This document shows positions 1 through 6,860 of a stretch of DNA of 8,199 nt, piece after piece; the first letter of the stretch is position 1; each line of letters starts with the position of its first letter. The notes beneath the pieces were generated by a model, which did no database searches, was not told where the DNA came from, and saw only the letters and a list, made by a program, of their open reading frames with translations. Both the position numbers and the translations under genes were made by a program. Source of the stretch: CAYQCH01 sp964415935 (lineage in GTDB: Bacteria > Patescibacteriota > Patescibacteriia > VMEV01 > CAYQCH01); the NCBI GenBank assembly GCA_964415935.1, contig CAYQCH010000031.1, forward strand, positions 1 to 8,199, given 5' to 3'.

Positions 1-62
1 GCCGGCCGCCTTCTGAGGCGGAGAAAGGCCGAGCCGAGGGGGAACGGGAGGCTGTACCCCAG

Positions 63-2435
63 TTAGTACCAGTCCTGAATCTCAATGCCCTGAAAAAAGT
101 AGTTCAACACTTCTTTGTAGGTCTTACCATCTTCTTCCACCATCAGCAAGCCGCCACGCGCAGAAAGGCCGACGCCATGCCCGTACAGCGTCCGGCCGGC
201 ATCCTGAGGCACGGAAACGGACTTGGTCCACGGCACGTCGCCGCCCCAGACTTCGGACCAGGCGCGCGTGCGTCCGTCGCTCCAGGAAAAATACGGCGTG
301 ATGGCGATTTTAATCTCTCCTGTCTCGGGATTGGTGTATGTCACAACCTCGCCAGCCGTTTCCTGCACGGCTTGTACCAGCGACGGATGCCGCTTTTCCA
401 GGGAATAGCCCCGGTACACCTGGTCATAGACGGAATCGACGTAAAAATTCTCATCGGCATGCTTCGTTTGGCGCTGGAAATGGTAATACCCGTACGTGCG
501 CGCGGCCAGCGTCATGACTTTCAGGAATTCCACTGGCGAGCTGCTGCTGGTTTCAGCAATGCCGCGCAAGTAATGCTCCATGGGCAAAATGTTAATGGCC
601 CAGGTCTTGTCCGTCACGTCGGAATGGCGGATTTCAATGGAACCACGGAAGGTGTTTTCATTGATGGCCGGATTCCACGGCACCGGCTTGTTCAGGGACA
701 AAATCGTCATGATGGTGCTGTTATCCAGCGCCTGCATGACCACATAATCCGTTTGCACGCGATCCACGCCCAGGGCCGTAACGCCGTAGGTTTTTTGCAA
801 GCGGTCATACGTAACCGTGACCGGGCTGCGGGCCGGCAATGACACCAGCAATTCCCCGCTGCCGCTGCGCAATTCAAACGGGCTGTCCGCCGTGACTATG
901 AACGGCTGGTCGGACGAATACAACCCCACGCGCATGATCGGCCCTAATTCATTGGGCGCTCCCGTGTCGCCGGGCCTGTCCGTGGATGGCAACCCGCCAT
1001 CCGGCAACCGAACCAAAATGGGCAATTCAAGCTCCCCGCCCTTGATCCAGGTCAGGTCTTCGGCGGCCATGCGGAATTTTTCCACGTACATGCCGGATGT
1101 GGACGGCGCAACCAGGTCGAATTTGAAATACCCTATCTGGCCCGGCAGCACTTCCTGCTGCACCATGGTGATCTGATGGTCAGACAGCCAGCCGCCGGAC
1201 GCGCTGGTGGTGGCAAAACGCGACGACCGGTAGTTTGGCTCTATCGTGTACAAAGAGACAAATCGCGACCCTTCCCGTTTCCACGTTTTTTGCCCGACGT
1301 TCTTGAATCCGACCTGCACGGTCATTTTCGCGCCCGGCCGCACGTCAAAAGAACGATGCGAACTAACCATGTACAGCGCCTCATACGTAGTGTCGCGATA
1401 CAATGCGGATTCGGAACTGGGATCGGACGTGGAAGTGCCTTCGCCTTCGGGTTTGGTGCCATTCCCCGCGTCCGGCTTTGGCTCGGCCACCGTGACAGCC
1501 AGCTGCATCTCCCCGTTTTTGAACCAGGAATACTCTTCTGCCGCAAGACGGAAATTCTCCCGGTACTCGCCGACTTTTGCGGGCGCCTGAATGGCAAAGG
1601 TGAATTTGGCGGTATTGCCCGGCGATGCCTTCAGCGAGGTCATGGCAATTTGTGTTTCATTCTTCCACCCCTTGGCGCCCTTGGCGTAAAACAATGAAGC
1701 ATGGTAATTCGGCCGCACCGTATATAGGGAAACAAACCGGCTGTTGGTGTTGCGCCAGGCTGCCGTGCCCGCATTCTTAGCTTCTACCGTCACTTCCACA
1801 ATCTCACCCGGTTTTGCCTGCACGGCAAACACCTGATCCGTAACCCAGGTTGCAGCATAGGCCGCGCCATCCCGGACGGGATAATCCGTCTGCGTCGGCG
1901 CCACGCCGGGTTTAGGCGCGACGGACACGGGCCTGGTCTGCGTATTCTTACTGACGTTGACGCTTAACGAAAACCTGGTGCCTTCAATCCAGGCTAGATT
2001 TTTGGCCACGGCCTGAAACGTGTCGTTGTACACGCCCTCGGCCGTCGGCGCCTGGATGGCAAAGCGAAACGTGCCCGTCTGTCCGGGCGCGACGGACTTC
2101 TCCAGCAGGCGGGCGGGACGGTAGGGTTCTTCCCAAAAACTATGCCGCAACTTGCTGGAGTGTTTTTCCGGCTCAACCGTGGCCAAAGCCACAAAATTGG
2201 CGCCGTCATTGCGCCAGGTCTTGCTGCCGGTATTCTTGAACTTGATTTCAAAGGTAAACGCCGCGCCCGGCAGCAAGGAAACAGACTGATGGCTGCGCAC
2301 GGTTTCGCTTCCCGCCCAGGCCGGCGTGGCGGCTGCCGCCGGAAGCGACGGCAATAACGCGGAAAAAGCCAGTAATAAGCCCGCGACAGCGCGCTGTGCC
2401 TTTTTATAGGTTCTGCTAGTATGGGTTTGTAGCAT
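63..2435 (-). CDS. Secreted SpoIID/LytB-domain protein with three NBR1-like Ig domains
   Basis: Predicted exported cell-wall protein of 790 residues. Residues 1 to about 36 form a signal peptide (basic n-region, Leu/Ala-rich core, run of Ala). Three repeated beta-rich modules follow at about 46-161, 188-317 and 346-477. Each has a 'K/N-N-x-G-x-x-x-W' strand, a 'F-V-x-L-x-T' strand, a Pro-Gly turn and a 'W-I/F-K/E-x-G' element, typical of NBR1-like Ig domains; a Gly/Glu/Ser-rich linker precedes the third. Residues about 501-790 match SpoIID/LytB: 'YLRGIAET' then 'LAARTYGYYH', 'YFSWSDGRT', 'VPWTKSV' and 'GHGVGLSARGG'. Glu628 aligns with the catalytic Glu of SpoIID lytic transglycosylases. SpoIID cleaves glycan strands of peptidoglycan; here that activity is inferred. 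The start was chosen because it gives a clean signal peptide; an in-frame ATG at 2579 would run into the flippase gene. No Shine-Dalgarno is evident. It is transcribed divergently from the flippase. Confidence 0.88.
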   Translation of the reverse strand: MLQTHTSRTYKKAQRAVAGLLLAFSALLPSLPAAAATPAWAGSETVRSHQSVSLLPGAAFTFEIKFKNTGSKTWRNDGANFVALATVEPEKHSSKLRHSFWEEPYRPARLLEKSVAPGQTGTFRFAIQAPTAEGVYNDTFQAVAKNLAWIEGTRFSLSVNVSKNTQTRPVSVAPKPGVAPTQTDYPVRDGAAYAATWVTDQVFAVQAKPGEIVEVTVEAKNAGTAAWRNTNSRFVSLYTVRPNYHASLFYAKGAKGWKNETQIAMTSLKASPGNTAKFTFAIQAPAKVGEYRENFRLAAEEYSWFKNGEMQLAVTVAEPKPDAGNGTKPEGEGTSTSDPSSESALYRDTTYEALYMVSSHRSFDVRPGAKMTVQVGFKNVGQKTWKREGSRFVSLYTIEPNYRSSRFATTSASGGWLSDHQITMVQQEVLPGQIGYFKFDLVAPSTSGMYVEKFRMAAEDLTWIKGGELELPILVRLPDGGLPSTDRPGDTGAPNELGPIMRVGLYSSDQPFIVTADSPFELRSGSGELLVSLPARSPVTVTYDRLQKTYGVTALGVDRVQTDYVVMQALDNSTIMTILSLNKPVPWNPAINENTFRGSIEIRHSDVTDKTWAINILPMEHYLRGIAETSSSSPVEFLKVMTLAARTYGYYHFQRQTKHADENFYVDSVYDQVYRGYSLEKRHPSLVQAVQETAGEVVTYTNPETGEIKIAITPYFSWSDGRTRAWSEVWGGDVPWTKSVSVPQDAGRTLYGHGVGLSARGGLLMVEEDGKTYKEVLNYFFQGIEIQDWY

Positions 2436-2484
2436 AGACAAGCGTTTGTATCTGTATTTTAGTGTAGCACATGCTTTTGGGCCT
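2436..2484. promoter_or_regulatory. Divergent intergenic region with candidate promoters
   Basis: This 49-nt spacer lies between the start codons of the SpoIID-type gene (minus) and the flippase (plus), so it should hold both promoters or part of them. On the minus strand, 2469-2461 reads TGCTACACT, an extended -10-like element whose inferred start site would leave a leader of about 18 nt. On the plus strand, TATTTT at 2455-2460 is a possible -10 box with a leader of similar length. Neither has a convincing -35 box, and neither gene has a clear Shine-Dalgarno sequence. These are weak matches in an AT-richer spacer; only the divergent arrangement is certain. Confidence 0.35.
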
Positions 2485-3936
2485 ATGTCCCTGACCCGTA
2501 AAATCGCGCACAACACGATTATGCAATTCTCAAGCAAGGTCATCGGAACCTTGCTTGGGCTTTTAACCGTGTCCATCATGACGCGCGCGCTGGGGCAAGC
2601 CGGCTTCGGATACTACAGCACCATCATGGGTTTTTTGCAGTTTTTTGGAATTTTCGTCGACTTTGGCCTGACCTTAACCACCGCACAGATGCTTGGGAAA
2701 GCGCGGCAAACGCAGGGCGCGGCAGGATGGGATGAAGATACGCTGTTTGCCAACATCCTTGGCTTGCGCCTGGTCTCTGCCGTGGTGTTCCTGGGACTGG
2801 CGCCTCTCATTGTTCTCGTCTTTCCCTATCCCCCCATCGTCAAGCTGGGCATTGCCGTTGGCACGGTCTCCTTCTTTTTCATGGCGGTAAACCAGATTTT
2901 TCTCGGCTACTTCCAGGCCAAGCTGAACATGCAGTGGGTGTCTGTCGCCGAAATAGCCAACCGAGTATTTCTTCTCGCGGCCGTGGTCGCCTGCATCTAT
3001 TTCAACCTCGGCCTGCTGGCCATTATCGCCGCTGTCAGCATTAGCAACGTGGTGCAATTTGTATTCCTCTTCTTCCCGGCCCGCCGCATGTCAGCCATCC
3101 GACTCGGCTTTAACCTTGCCTGCTGGAAAGACATCTGGTCATCCACCTGGCCGATTGCGCTCAGCATCGCCTTAAACCTGCTATACCTGAAAACCGACAT
3201 TCTGGTGTTATCCGTTTATCGCGCGCCGGAAGAAGTGGGTTTATACGGCGCCGCGTACAAAGTGGTCGACGTCCTGACTACCTTTCCGGTGTTGTTTGCC
3301 GGCCTGTTGCTGCCATTGCTGACGCAATACTGGCATACGCAGGACCGCCACCGTTTTGGCACCATGATCCAGCAAGGTTTTGACGCCATGAGCGTGGTGG
3401 CCTGGCCCATGATGGTGGGCACCCTGTTCGTGGGCGCCGACCTCATGGCGCTGGTGGCCGGCGAGGCCTTTCGCGCCTCGGGGTTGATATTGCAGCTGTT
3501 GATCTGGGCCAGCGGCATCATCTTCTTTAACGCCGTATTTGCCCACGCCATTGTAGCCATTGGCCTGCAAAAGCGCACGATTTTCGCCTATGCCATTACC
3601 GCTGTCCTTGGCGTCATCGGTTACTTCCTGGCCATTCCCGCCTTTGGCGCGCTGGGCGCGGCGGCCATGACCATTGCGACCGAAACTTTGGTTGCCGTCC
3701 TCGTCTTCATTGTCTACGCGCGGCACACCATGCTGCTGCCGTCGTTGCGTCGCTGGCTTCCCATTGCCGTTTCCTGCGCTCTAATGGCCGCCGCCCTCTG
3801 GCTGACGCAAGGCTGGCCATTCTTGCCGCGCTTGCTGCTGGCCATCGCCGTCTACGGCGCCGCCATGCTCCTGACCAAAGGCATCTCGCCGGCTTTCATC
3901 CGCGACCTCGCTTCCCTTAAAAAATACGACGCATGA
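2485..3936 (+). CDS. Polysaccharide (O-unit/lipid-linked oligosaccharide) flippase, Wzx/MATE-like
   Basis: Integral membrane protein of 483 residues, the usual size for Wzx/RfbX-type flippases of the MOP superfamily, which move lipid-linked sugar units across the cytoplasmic membrane. The N-terminus 'NTIMQFSSKVIGTLLGLL' followed by 'TRALGQAGFGYYS' is the family's typical opening (helix 1, then the conserved Leu-Gly-x-x-x-(F/Y)-G-x-(Y/F) turn). I count about 14 hydrophobic segments, roughly at 12-34, 44-66, 95-115, 118-142, 158-184, 186-198, 222-246, 263-281, 302-322, 332-355, 365-386, 390-412, 423-441 and 446-465. 'YLKTDILVLS' (234-243) and the following 'VGLYGAAYKV' are also family-like. The ATG at 2485 starts directly at the conserved region; a TTG 39 nt upstream would add unrelated residues. 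It ends in ATGA shared with the next gene, indicating translational coupling. Substrate cannot be told from sequence. Confidence 0.88.
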   Translation: MSLTRKIAHNTIMQFSSKVIGTLLGLLTVSIMTRALGQAGFGYYSTIMGFLQFFGIFVDFGLTLTTAQMLGKARQTQGAAGWDEDTLFANILGLRLVSAVVFLGLAPLIVLVFPYPPIVKLGIAVGTVSFFFMAVNQIFLGYFQAKLNMQWVSVAEIANRVFLLAAVVACIYFNLGLLAIIAAVSISNVVQFVFLFFPARRMSAIRLGFNLACWKDIWSSTWPIALSIALNLLYLKTDILVLSVYRAPEEVGLYGAAYKVVDVLTTFPVLFAGLLLPLLTQYWHTQDRHRFGTMIQQGFDAMSVVAWPMMVGTLFVGADLMALVAGEAFRASGLILQLLIWASGIIFFNAVFAHAIVAIGLQKRTIFAYAITAVLGVIGYFLAIPAFGALGAAAMTIATETLVAVLVFIVYARHTMLLPSLRRWLPIAVSCALMAAALWLTQGWPFLPRLLLAIAVYGAAMLLTKGISPAFIRDLASLKKYDA

Positions 3937-4913
3937 ACCGCGCCTTTTACCTCGACAGCGCAACCGCGGACGAATTGACGCAGCTATACGCCCGTATTCT
4001 TGCGAGACAGGAGCAAGGTCTGGCCTGGTATGCGCCCGGCCGGCTGGATGGAAGCAAACACCAGCCTCTCCCCGTCTTTGACGCGAAACCCTCGGCTGCC
4101 CCGTTGCGTGCTGCACTGTATCGCCGCAAGCATATCAGCCCGATCCAACCAACATCCGATGACAGCGTACATGTATTCGGCTGGGCGTCATTGTTTGTCC
4201 TGCCAAAAAACTGGTATGCCAGCCGGCCGATGCGCGTCTATGTTACGCGTATTCCCGCCGACCTGCCCGCCGCCGCCAAACACAAGCTGGTCAGCCGGTC
4301 GCAACGGGCCTCTATTATCGTGCCCAGCGCCACATTGGCCAAAACGCTGCAGGAATGGGGCATCGACAAAGACCGTATAACCCAGGAGTTACCGCCGCTT
4401 CCCGTTTCTACGGCCACGCCGCCGGCGTTTAAATTCCTGACCATGCCCGGATTTCTGGTGGGAGTCATCTGCGCCCTCAAACCCGACCAGGGGCTGGAAA
4501 CGGTCATCCAGGCTATCCAGCAAAGCATGGAAATCATGCCAGACTTAAAAGTCTTTATCATCGGCGACGGCCCCGACAAACGGCGCTTCCAATGGCTGTT
4601 GGACCAGACGCATCTCAAAGACCGGGTGCATATTGCGGCCAACGCCGCCGACTACCAGCGCTTCCTGCAGCATCTGGAGGTCTGTATTGCCCCTGCCGTA
4701 TACGACGAAGGCTGCGATCCGGTGGTGTTGCAGGCGCGCCATCGCGGCCTGGCCGTGATTGCCACGGATATTCCCAGCCATGCAGAATGTATTGAGCACG
4801 GGAAAACCGGCCTGCTCTATGCGCCGGGCAACTCCCACATGCTGTCGCAGCATCTCATCAACCTCTATACCCACCGCGACTGGCTGGAGCATTACAAAAC
4901 ATCCGCCCCGTAA
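3933..4913 (+). CDS. GT4-like glycosyltransferase, short form
   Basis: Predicted GT-B fold glycosyltransferase of 326 residues, cytoplasmic or membrane-associated, probably adding a sugar to the lipid-linked unit handled by the overlapping flippase (inference from the ATGA overlap). The C-terminal donor domain is recognisable: 'VGVICALKPDQGLETVIQAI' (176-195), 'LKVFIIGDGPDKRRFQ' (205-220), 'RVHI' (231-234), the acidic motif around 'YDEGCDPVVLQARHRGLAVIATD' (two parts, 257-266 and 267-279), and 'HGKTGLLYAPGN' (289-300). Two features are odd. The second Glu of the usual E-x7-E motif is Gln267 (first is Glu259). The protein also stops soon after the final 'LINLY' helix, so it lacks the C-terminal helix that normally packs back on the N-domain. 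The N-terminal acceptor half (1-165) is divergent and lacks an obvious Gly-rich loop. Acceptor and donor are unknown; reduced or lost activity is possible. Confidence 0.8.
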   Translation: MNRAFYLDSATADELTQLYARILARQEQGLAWYAPGRLDGSKHQPLPVFDAKPSAAPLRAALYRRKHISPIQPTSDDSVHVFGWASLFVLPKNWYASRPMRVYVTRIPADLPAAAKHKLVSRSQRASIIVPSATLAKTLQEWGIDKDRITQELPPLPVSTATPPAFKFLTMPGFLVGVICALKPDQGLETVIQAIQQSMEIMPDLKVFIIGDGPDKRRFQWLLDQTHLKDRVHIAANAADYQRFLQHLEVCIAPAVYDEGCDPVVLQARHRGLAVIATDIPSHAECIEHGKTGLLYAPGNSHMLSQHLINLYTHRDWLEHYKTSAP

Positions 4914-4923
4914 GGCGGATGTT
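4898..4923. terminator. Bidirectional hairpin terminator between convergent operons
   Basis: A perfect 10-bp inverted repeat, AACATCCGCC (4898-4907) and GGCGGATGTT (4914-4923), encloses a 6-nt loop CCGTAA. On the minus strand the stem is followed by TTTTGTAAT, a reasonable U-tract for ending the pilin operon. On the plus strand the downstream TTCTCATT is weaker but plausible for the glycosyltransferase. The loop contains the TAA stop of the glycosyltransferase, so the left arm is also coding. Confidence 0.8.
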
Positions 4924-4927
4924 CTCA

Positions 4928-5452
4928 TTACTGCGTGATGCGATTTTCAAACCGAATGGCGCCTTCCTGTAGTTCCGTACCAACGCCTTGCAGCAGCCCG
5001 CCCCGGCCGTACGCGCGCGTGGCCACCTGGATACGGCGGATGATATAGGTCGACAATGTCCAGGCCATCATGATGACAATCAACCCGATAACGGCGTTCT
5101 TCATGGTCGCCTTAGCCGTAGAAATCTGCTCGTCAGCTCCCGCCGCCGTCATCCACAAATATCCCGCATAGACCAGCAAACCGACCAACAGAATACCGAC
5201 AAAGCTCAATAAGATGCGGATAATGCGCACCGTCAATTCAAGCGGGCTGGCATTGGCCGACAGCTGGTATTCGCGCGGCAAGGCTCCGCCAACTTCCGTG
5301 ACCAGGTCCCGGTTAAAAGGATTCGCCTCCGGCGTGACATTGGTGTTGGGAGAGGTAACACCCTGTTGCGCCAGGGCAGCTCCGCCAAACACCAGGGCAA
5401 AACCCAACACAAGAGTCATAAGGCTGAGAAAACCAACAGTACGATTCAACAT
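4928..5452 (-). CDS. T4SS pilin-like protein P7 (long basic C-tail)
   Basis: Last gene of the operon, 174 residues. The signal peptide spans 1-28 (cleavage 'ALA|QQ'). A long polar segment (29-72) is followed by helix 1 (about 74-101, ending 'VYAGYLWMTAAG'), the loop 'ADEQISTAK', and helix 2 (about 118-138). A 36-residue C-tail rich in Arg and Gly follows ('RRIQVATRAYGRGG'), by far the longest tail of the array. VirB2/TrbC-type pilins are exported, stay as two-helix membrane proteins and are extracted into a pilus; the same fate is inferred. The ATG at 5452 lies 1 nt after the P6 stop (TAA-T-ATG) and gives a compact signal peptide. An in-frame ATG at 5482 would add 10 residues and overlap P6, and cannot be excluded. 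The basic tail on the cytoplasmic or luminal side could suit an anchoring or adaptor subunit, but that is a guess. Confidence 0.82.
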   Translation of the reverse strand: MLNRTVGFLSLMTLVLGFALVFGGAALAQQGVTSPNTNVTPEANPFNRDLVTEVGGALPREYQLSANASPLELTVRIIRILLSFVGILLVGLLVYAGYLWMTAAGADEQISTAKATMKNAVIGLIVIMMAWTLSTYIIRRIQVATRAYGRGGLLQGVGTELQEGAIRFENRITQ

Positions 5453-5453
5453 A

Positions 5454-5960
5454 TTATTGGCAACCGGCAAACGGATTAACATTTTCCAAAAATCCCTGGC
5501 ATTGCGGGGCGGTGGATCCGGCAGAAACAAACACGCTGCGGAAGATAAACGTAACAAGCGAATACGTCATGGCCACCAAAACCATACCAATGACGGCGTT
5601 GCGGATGGTGTCTTTAGCTTTTTGTACCTGCTCGTCATTGCCGCGAGCGGAAAACCACATAAAGCCGGCATACAGCATGAGGCAAATCATGGTAATACCG
5701 ACGAGACCTAACCCCATGCGGATAAACCCCGCCACAACCAGTCGCAAATCGCGCGGCGGTTTTGTCGAACCGCCGGTATACCCCCGGCCGGCCTGCTGCA
5801 ACTCCTGAAGCGGCGACTGGGCGATCAACACGGATGCATTGCTTTCCTCAGACTGCGCCACGGCCTGCTGCACGGCGACACGGGCCACAAAAGAACCGGC
5901 AACCACGGAGAAAGCGACAATCAGAATGACAATGCCGTGGAACAATCGTTGGCGAAACAT
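5454..5960 (-). CDS. T4SS pilin-like protein P6 (C-tail with two cysteines)
   Basis: Predicted exported two-helix pilin-like protein of 168 residues. The signal peptide spans 1-35 ('QAVA|Q'), followed by a polar ectodomain (36-74) with Gln/Gly-rich stretches. Helix 1 (about 76-103) ends 'LYAGFMWFSARG', the loop reads 'NDEQVQKAK', and helix 2 is at about 119-143. The 25-residue C-tail carries Cys154 and Cys167, absent from the other copies' tails; they could form a disulfide if the tail is outside the cytoplasm. The core is less canonical than in P1 or P3 (Met-Trp-Phe-Ser in place of Leu-Trp-Met-Thr). The start at 5960 lies 1 nt after the P5 stop (TAA-T-ATG) and matches the signal peptide; the upstream in-frame ATG at 6068 lies within P5. 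No Shine-Dalgarno is seen, so initiation is probably coupled to P5. Confidence 0.82.
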   Translation of the reverse strand: MFRQRLFHGIVILIVAFSVVAGSFVARVAVQQAVAQSEESNASVLIAQSPLQELQQAGRGYTGGSTKPPRDLRLVVAGFIRMGLGLVGITMICLMLYAGFMWFSARGNDEQVQKAKDTIRNAVIGMVLVAMTYSLVTFIFRSVFVSAGSTAPQCQGFLENVNPFAGCQ

Positions 5961-5961
5961 A

Positions 5962-6381
5962 TTAGCGGGCCGCCTGATACAGCTGGCTGGTGATGAAGTA
6001 AGCGGCGGCGTAGGCAAAAACGATAACGACGATGCCGATGGTGCCGTTAAAGAGGTATTTCTTGGCATCGGCCACCTGCTCTTCGTTGCCGCGGGCCGTC
6101 AGCCAGAGAAAGCCTCCGTACAAAAAGACCACAAAGGCAATGGTCCCCACAAAACCGAGGAATACGGTAACGTAATTGCCGACGATGCTTCCCAAGGTTA
6201 CTTCTTCCCCGCTCTGGATGCCAAATCCTGACTGCCCGGCCGTCCCTAACTGCTGGTTGATGTTATCGACTGTTCCCTGAAATCCCTGCGCGCGGACAAA
6301 TCCAGCAGGCCAGGCAGCTACCCCCGCCAGAACAAATGACAATCGATAGATCACTTGGAACAAATGCTTTACAGTATGCAT
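5962..6381 (-). CDS. T4SS pilin-like protein P5
   Basis: Predicted exported pilin-like subunit of 139 residues. The signal peptide spans 1-31 ('FVRA|Q'), a Gly/Gln/Asn-rich ectodomain covers 32-66, helix 1 (about 67-93) ends 'LYGGFLWLTARG', the loop is 'NEEQVADAKK', and helix 2 is at about 110-133, with only a short tail ('YQAAR'). It shares 'A-R-G-N-(E/D)-E-Q-V' with P6, so P5 and P6 look like a sister pair by eye. The start codon sits inside a 10-bp palindrome (GTATGCATAC, 6374-6383) and 12 nt after the P4 stop, behind a T-rich stretch. No Shine-Dalgarno is visible, suggesting coupled or weak translation. Assignment rests on the family core and genomic position; partner proteins are outside the window. 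Confidence 0.84.
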   Translation of the reverse strand: MHTVKHLFQVIYRLSFVLAGVAAWPAGFVRAQGFQGTVDNINQQLGTAGQSGFGIQSGEEVTLGSIVGNYVTVFLGFVGTIAFVVFLYGGFLWLTARGNEEQVADAKKYLFNGTIGIVVIVFAYAAAYFITSQLYQAAR

Positions 6382-6393
6382 ACAAAAAATGTT

Positions 6394-6858
6394 TTAATCT
6401 GTGCCGCTGGCGCCCTGGTCCGCTTGCGGCGCCTGATCGCTGCCGCCGGCCCTGGAGATAAGGCTGAAGACAAAGGTGACGATGGCGTACGCAAGCGACA
6501 AGACAATGAATCCGACAACAACTTGCTTGAGAATTTTCTTGGCGTGTTCAATTTGGTTCGTATCCCCGCCAGCAGTCATCCACAAGTATCCGGCGTAGAT
6601 AATAAAAAGCGTGGCAACAACCCCGAGCATGCCGATGGCCAAATTCACCACACGGTTGACGGTCGCGCCTAACGTGCTTTCGGGATCTCCCTCCTGGACA
6701 TCATACCCTGCTTCGGAAGCCGTCTGGCCAATTCCTTGGGTGATGCCGCCAAAAATGGAATCTGACTCTGATTCCTGAGCCGACACGGCCATGGGAGAAA
6801 AAACCAGTACCCCCGCCGCTGCTGCCAGGATCCATACTCTGAAAAATCGGAAGCGCAT
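6394..6858 (-). CDS. T4SS pilin-like protein P4 (acidic, with Gln/Ala/Gly tail)
   Basis: Predicted exported pilin-like subunit of 154 residues. The signal peptide spans 1-27 (Arg-rich start 'MRFRFFR', cleavage 'VSA|QE'). The ectodomain (28-68) is strongly acidic ('ESESDS', 'QEGDPES'), helix 1 (about 69-94) ends 'IYAGYLWMTAGG', the loop reads 'DTNQIEHAKK', and helix 2 (about 111-134) contains 'LAYAIVTFVFSLI'. A flexible 19-residue tail rich in Gln, Ala, Gly and Asp ends the protein. It resembles P3 most closely, including 'GVVA' in helix 1 and 'LAYAI' in helix 2. The ATG follows the P3 stop after 2 nt (TAG-GT-ATG), so translation is probably coupled; no Shine-Dalgarno is seen. Confidence 0.85.
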   Translation of the reverse strand: MRFRFFRVWILAAAAGVLVFSPMAVSAQESESDSIFGGITQGIGQTASEAGYDVQEGDPESTLGATVNRVVNLAIGMLGVVATLFIIYAGYLWMTAGGDTNQIEHAKKILKQVVVGFIVLSLAYAIVTFVFSLISRAGGSDQAPQADQGASGTD

Positions 6859-6860
6859 AC

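Noticed and set aside
5..21. GC-rich hairpin (CCGCC/GGCGG) downstream of the SpoIID-type gene as a terminator
   Set aside because: The stem is only 5 bp and no T-run follows on the minus strand before the window ends; 1-62 otherwise shows nothing I can name.
1005..2300. Ig-module repeats as recent DNA duplications
   Set aside because: The similarity is clear in protein but the DNA is well diverged, so these are old domain repeats rather than unstable tandem DNA.
2446..2484. TTG-initiated extension of the flippase by 13 residues
   Set aside because: The added residues are unlike flippase N-termini, and the ATG at 2485 begins at the conserved family start.
2436..2579. In-frame 48-residue N-terminal extension of the SpoIID-type protein
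   Set aside because: It overlaps the flippase coding region and would bury the signal peptide in the middle of the protein.
4545..4928. Minus-strand open frame opposite the glycosyltransferase
   Set aside because: It is antisense to the conserved donor-binding domain and has no independent evidence of coding.
5214..5711. Plus-strand open frame of 165 codons opposite P6 and P7
   Set aside because: It lies antisense to two genes with clear family cores and signal peptides, and its translation has no recognisable domain; it is a shadow frame.
6374..6383. GTATGCATAC palindrome over the P5 start codon
   Set aside because: Ten symmetric bases can occur by chance in a window this long, and nothing else supports a regulatory role.
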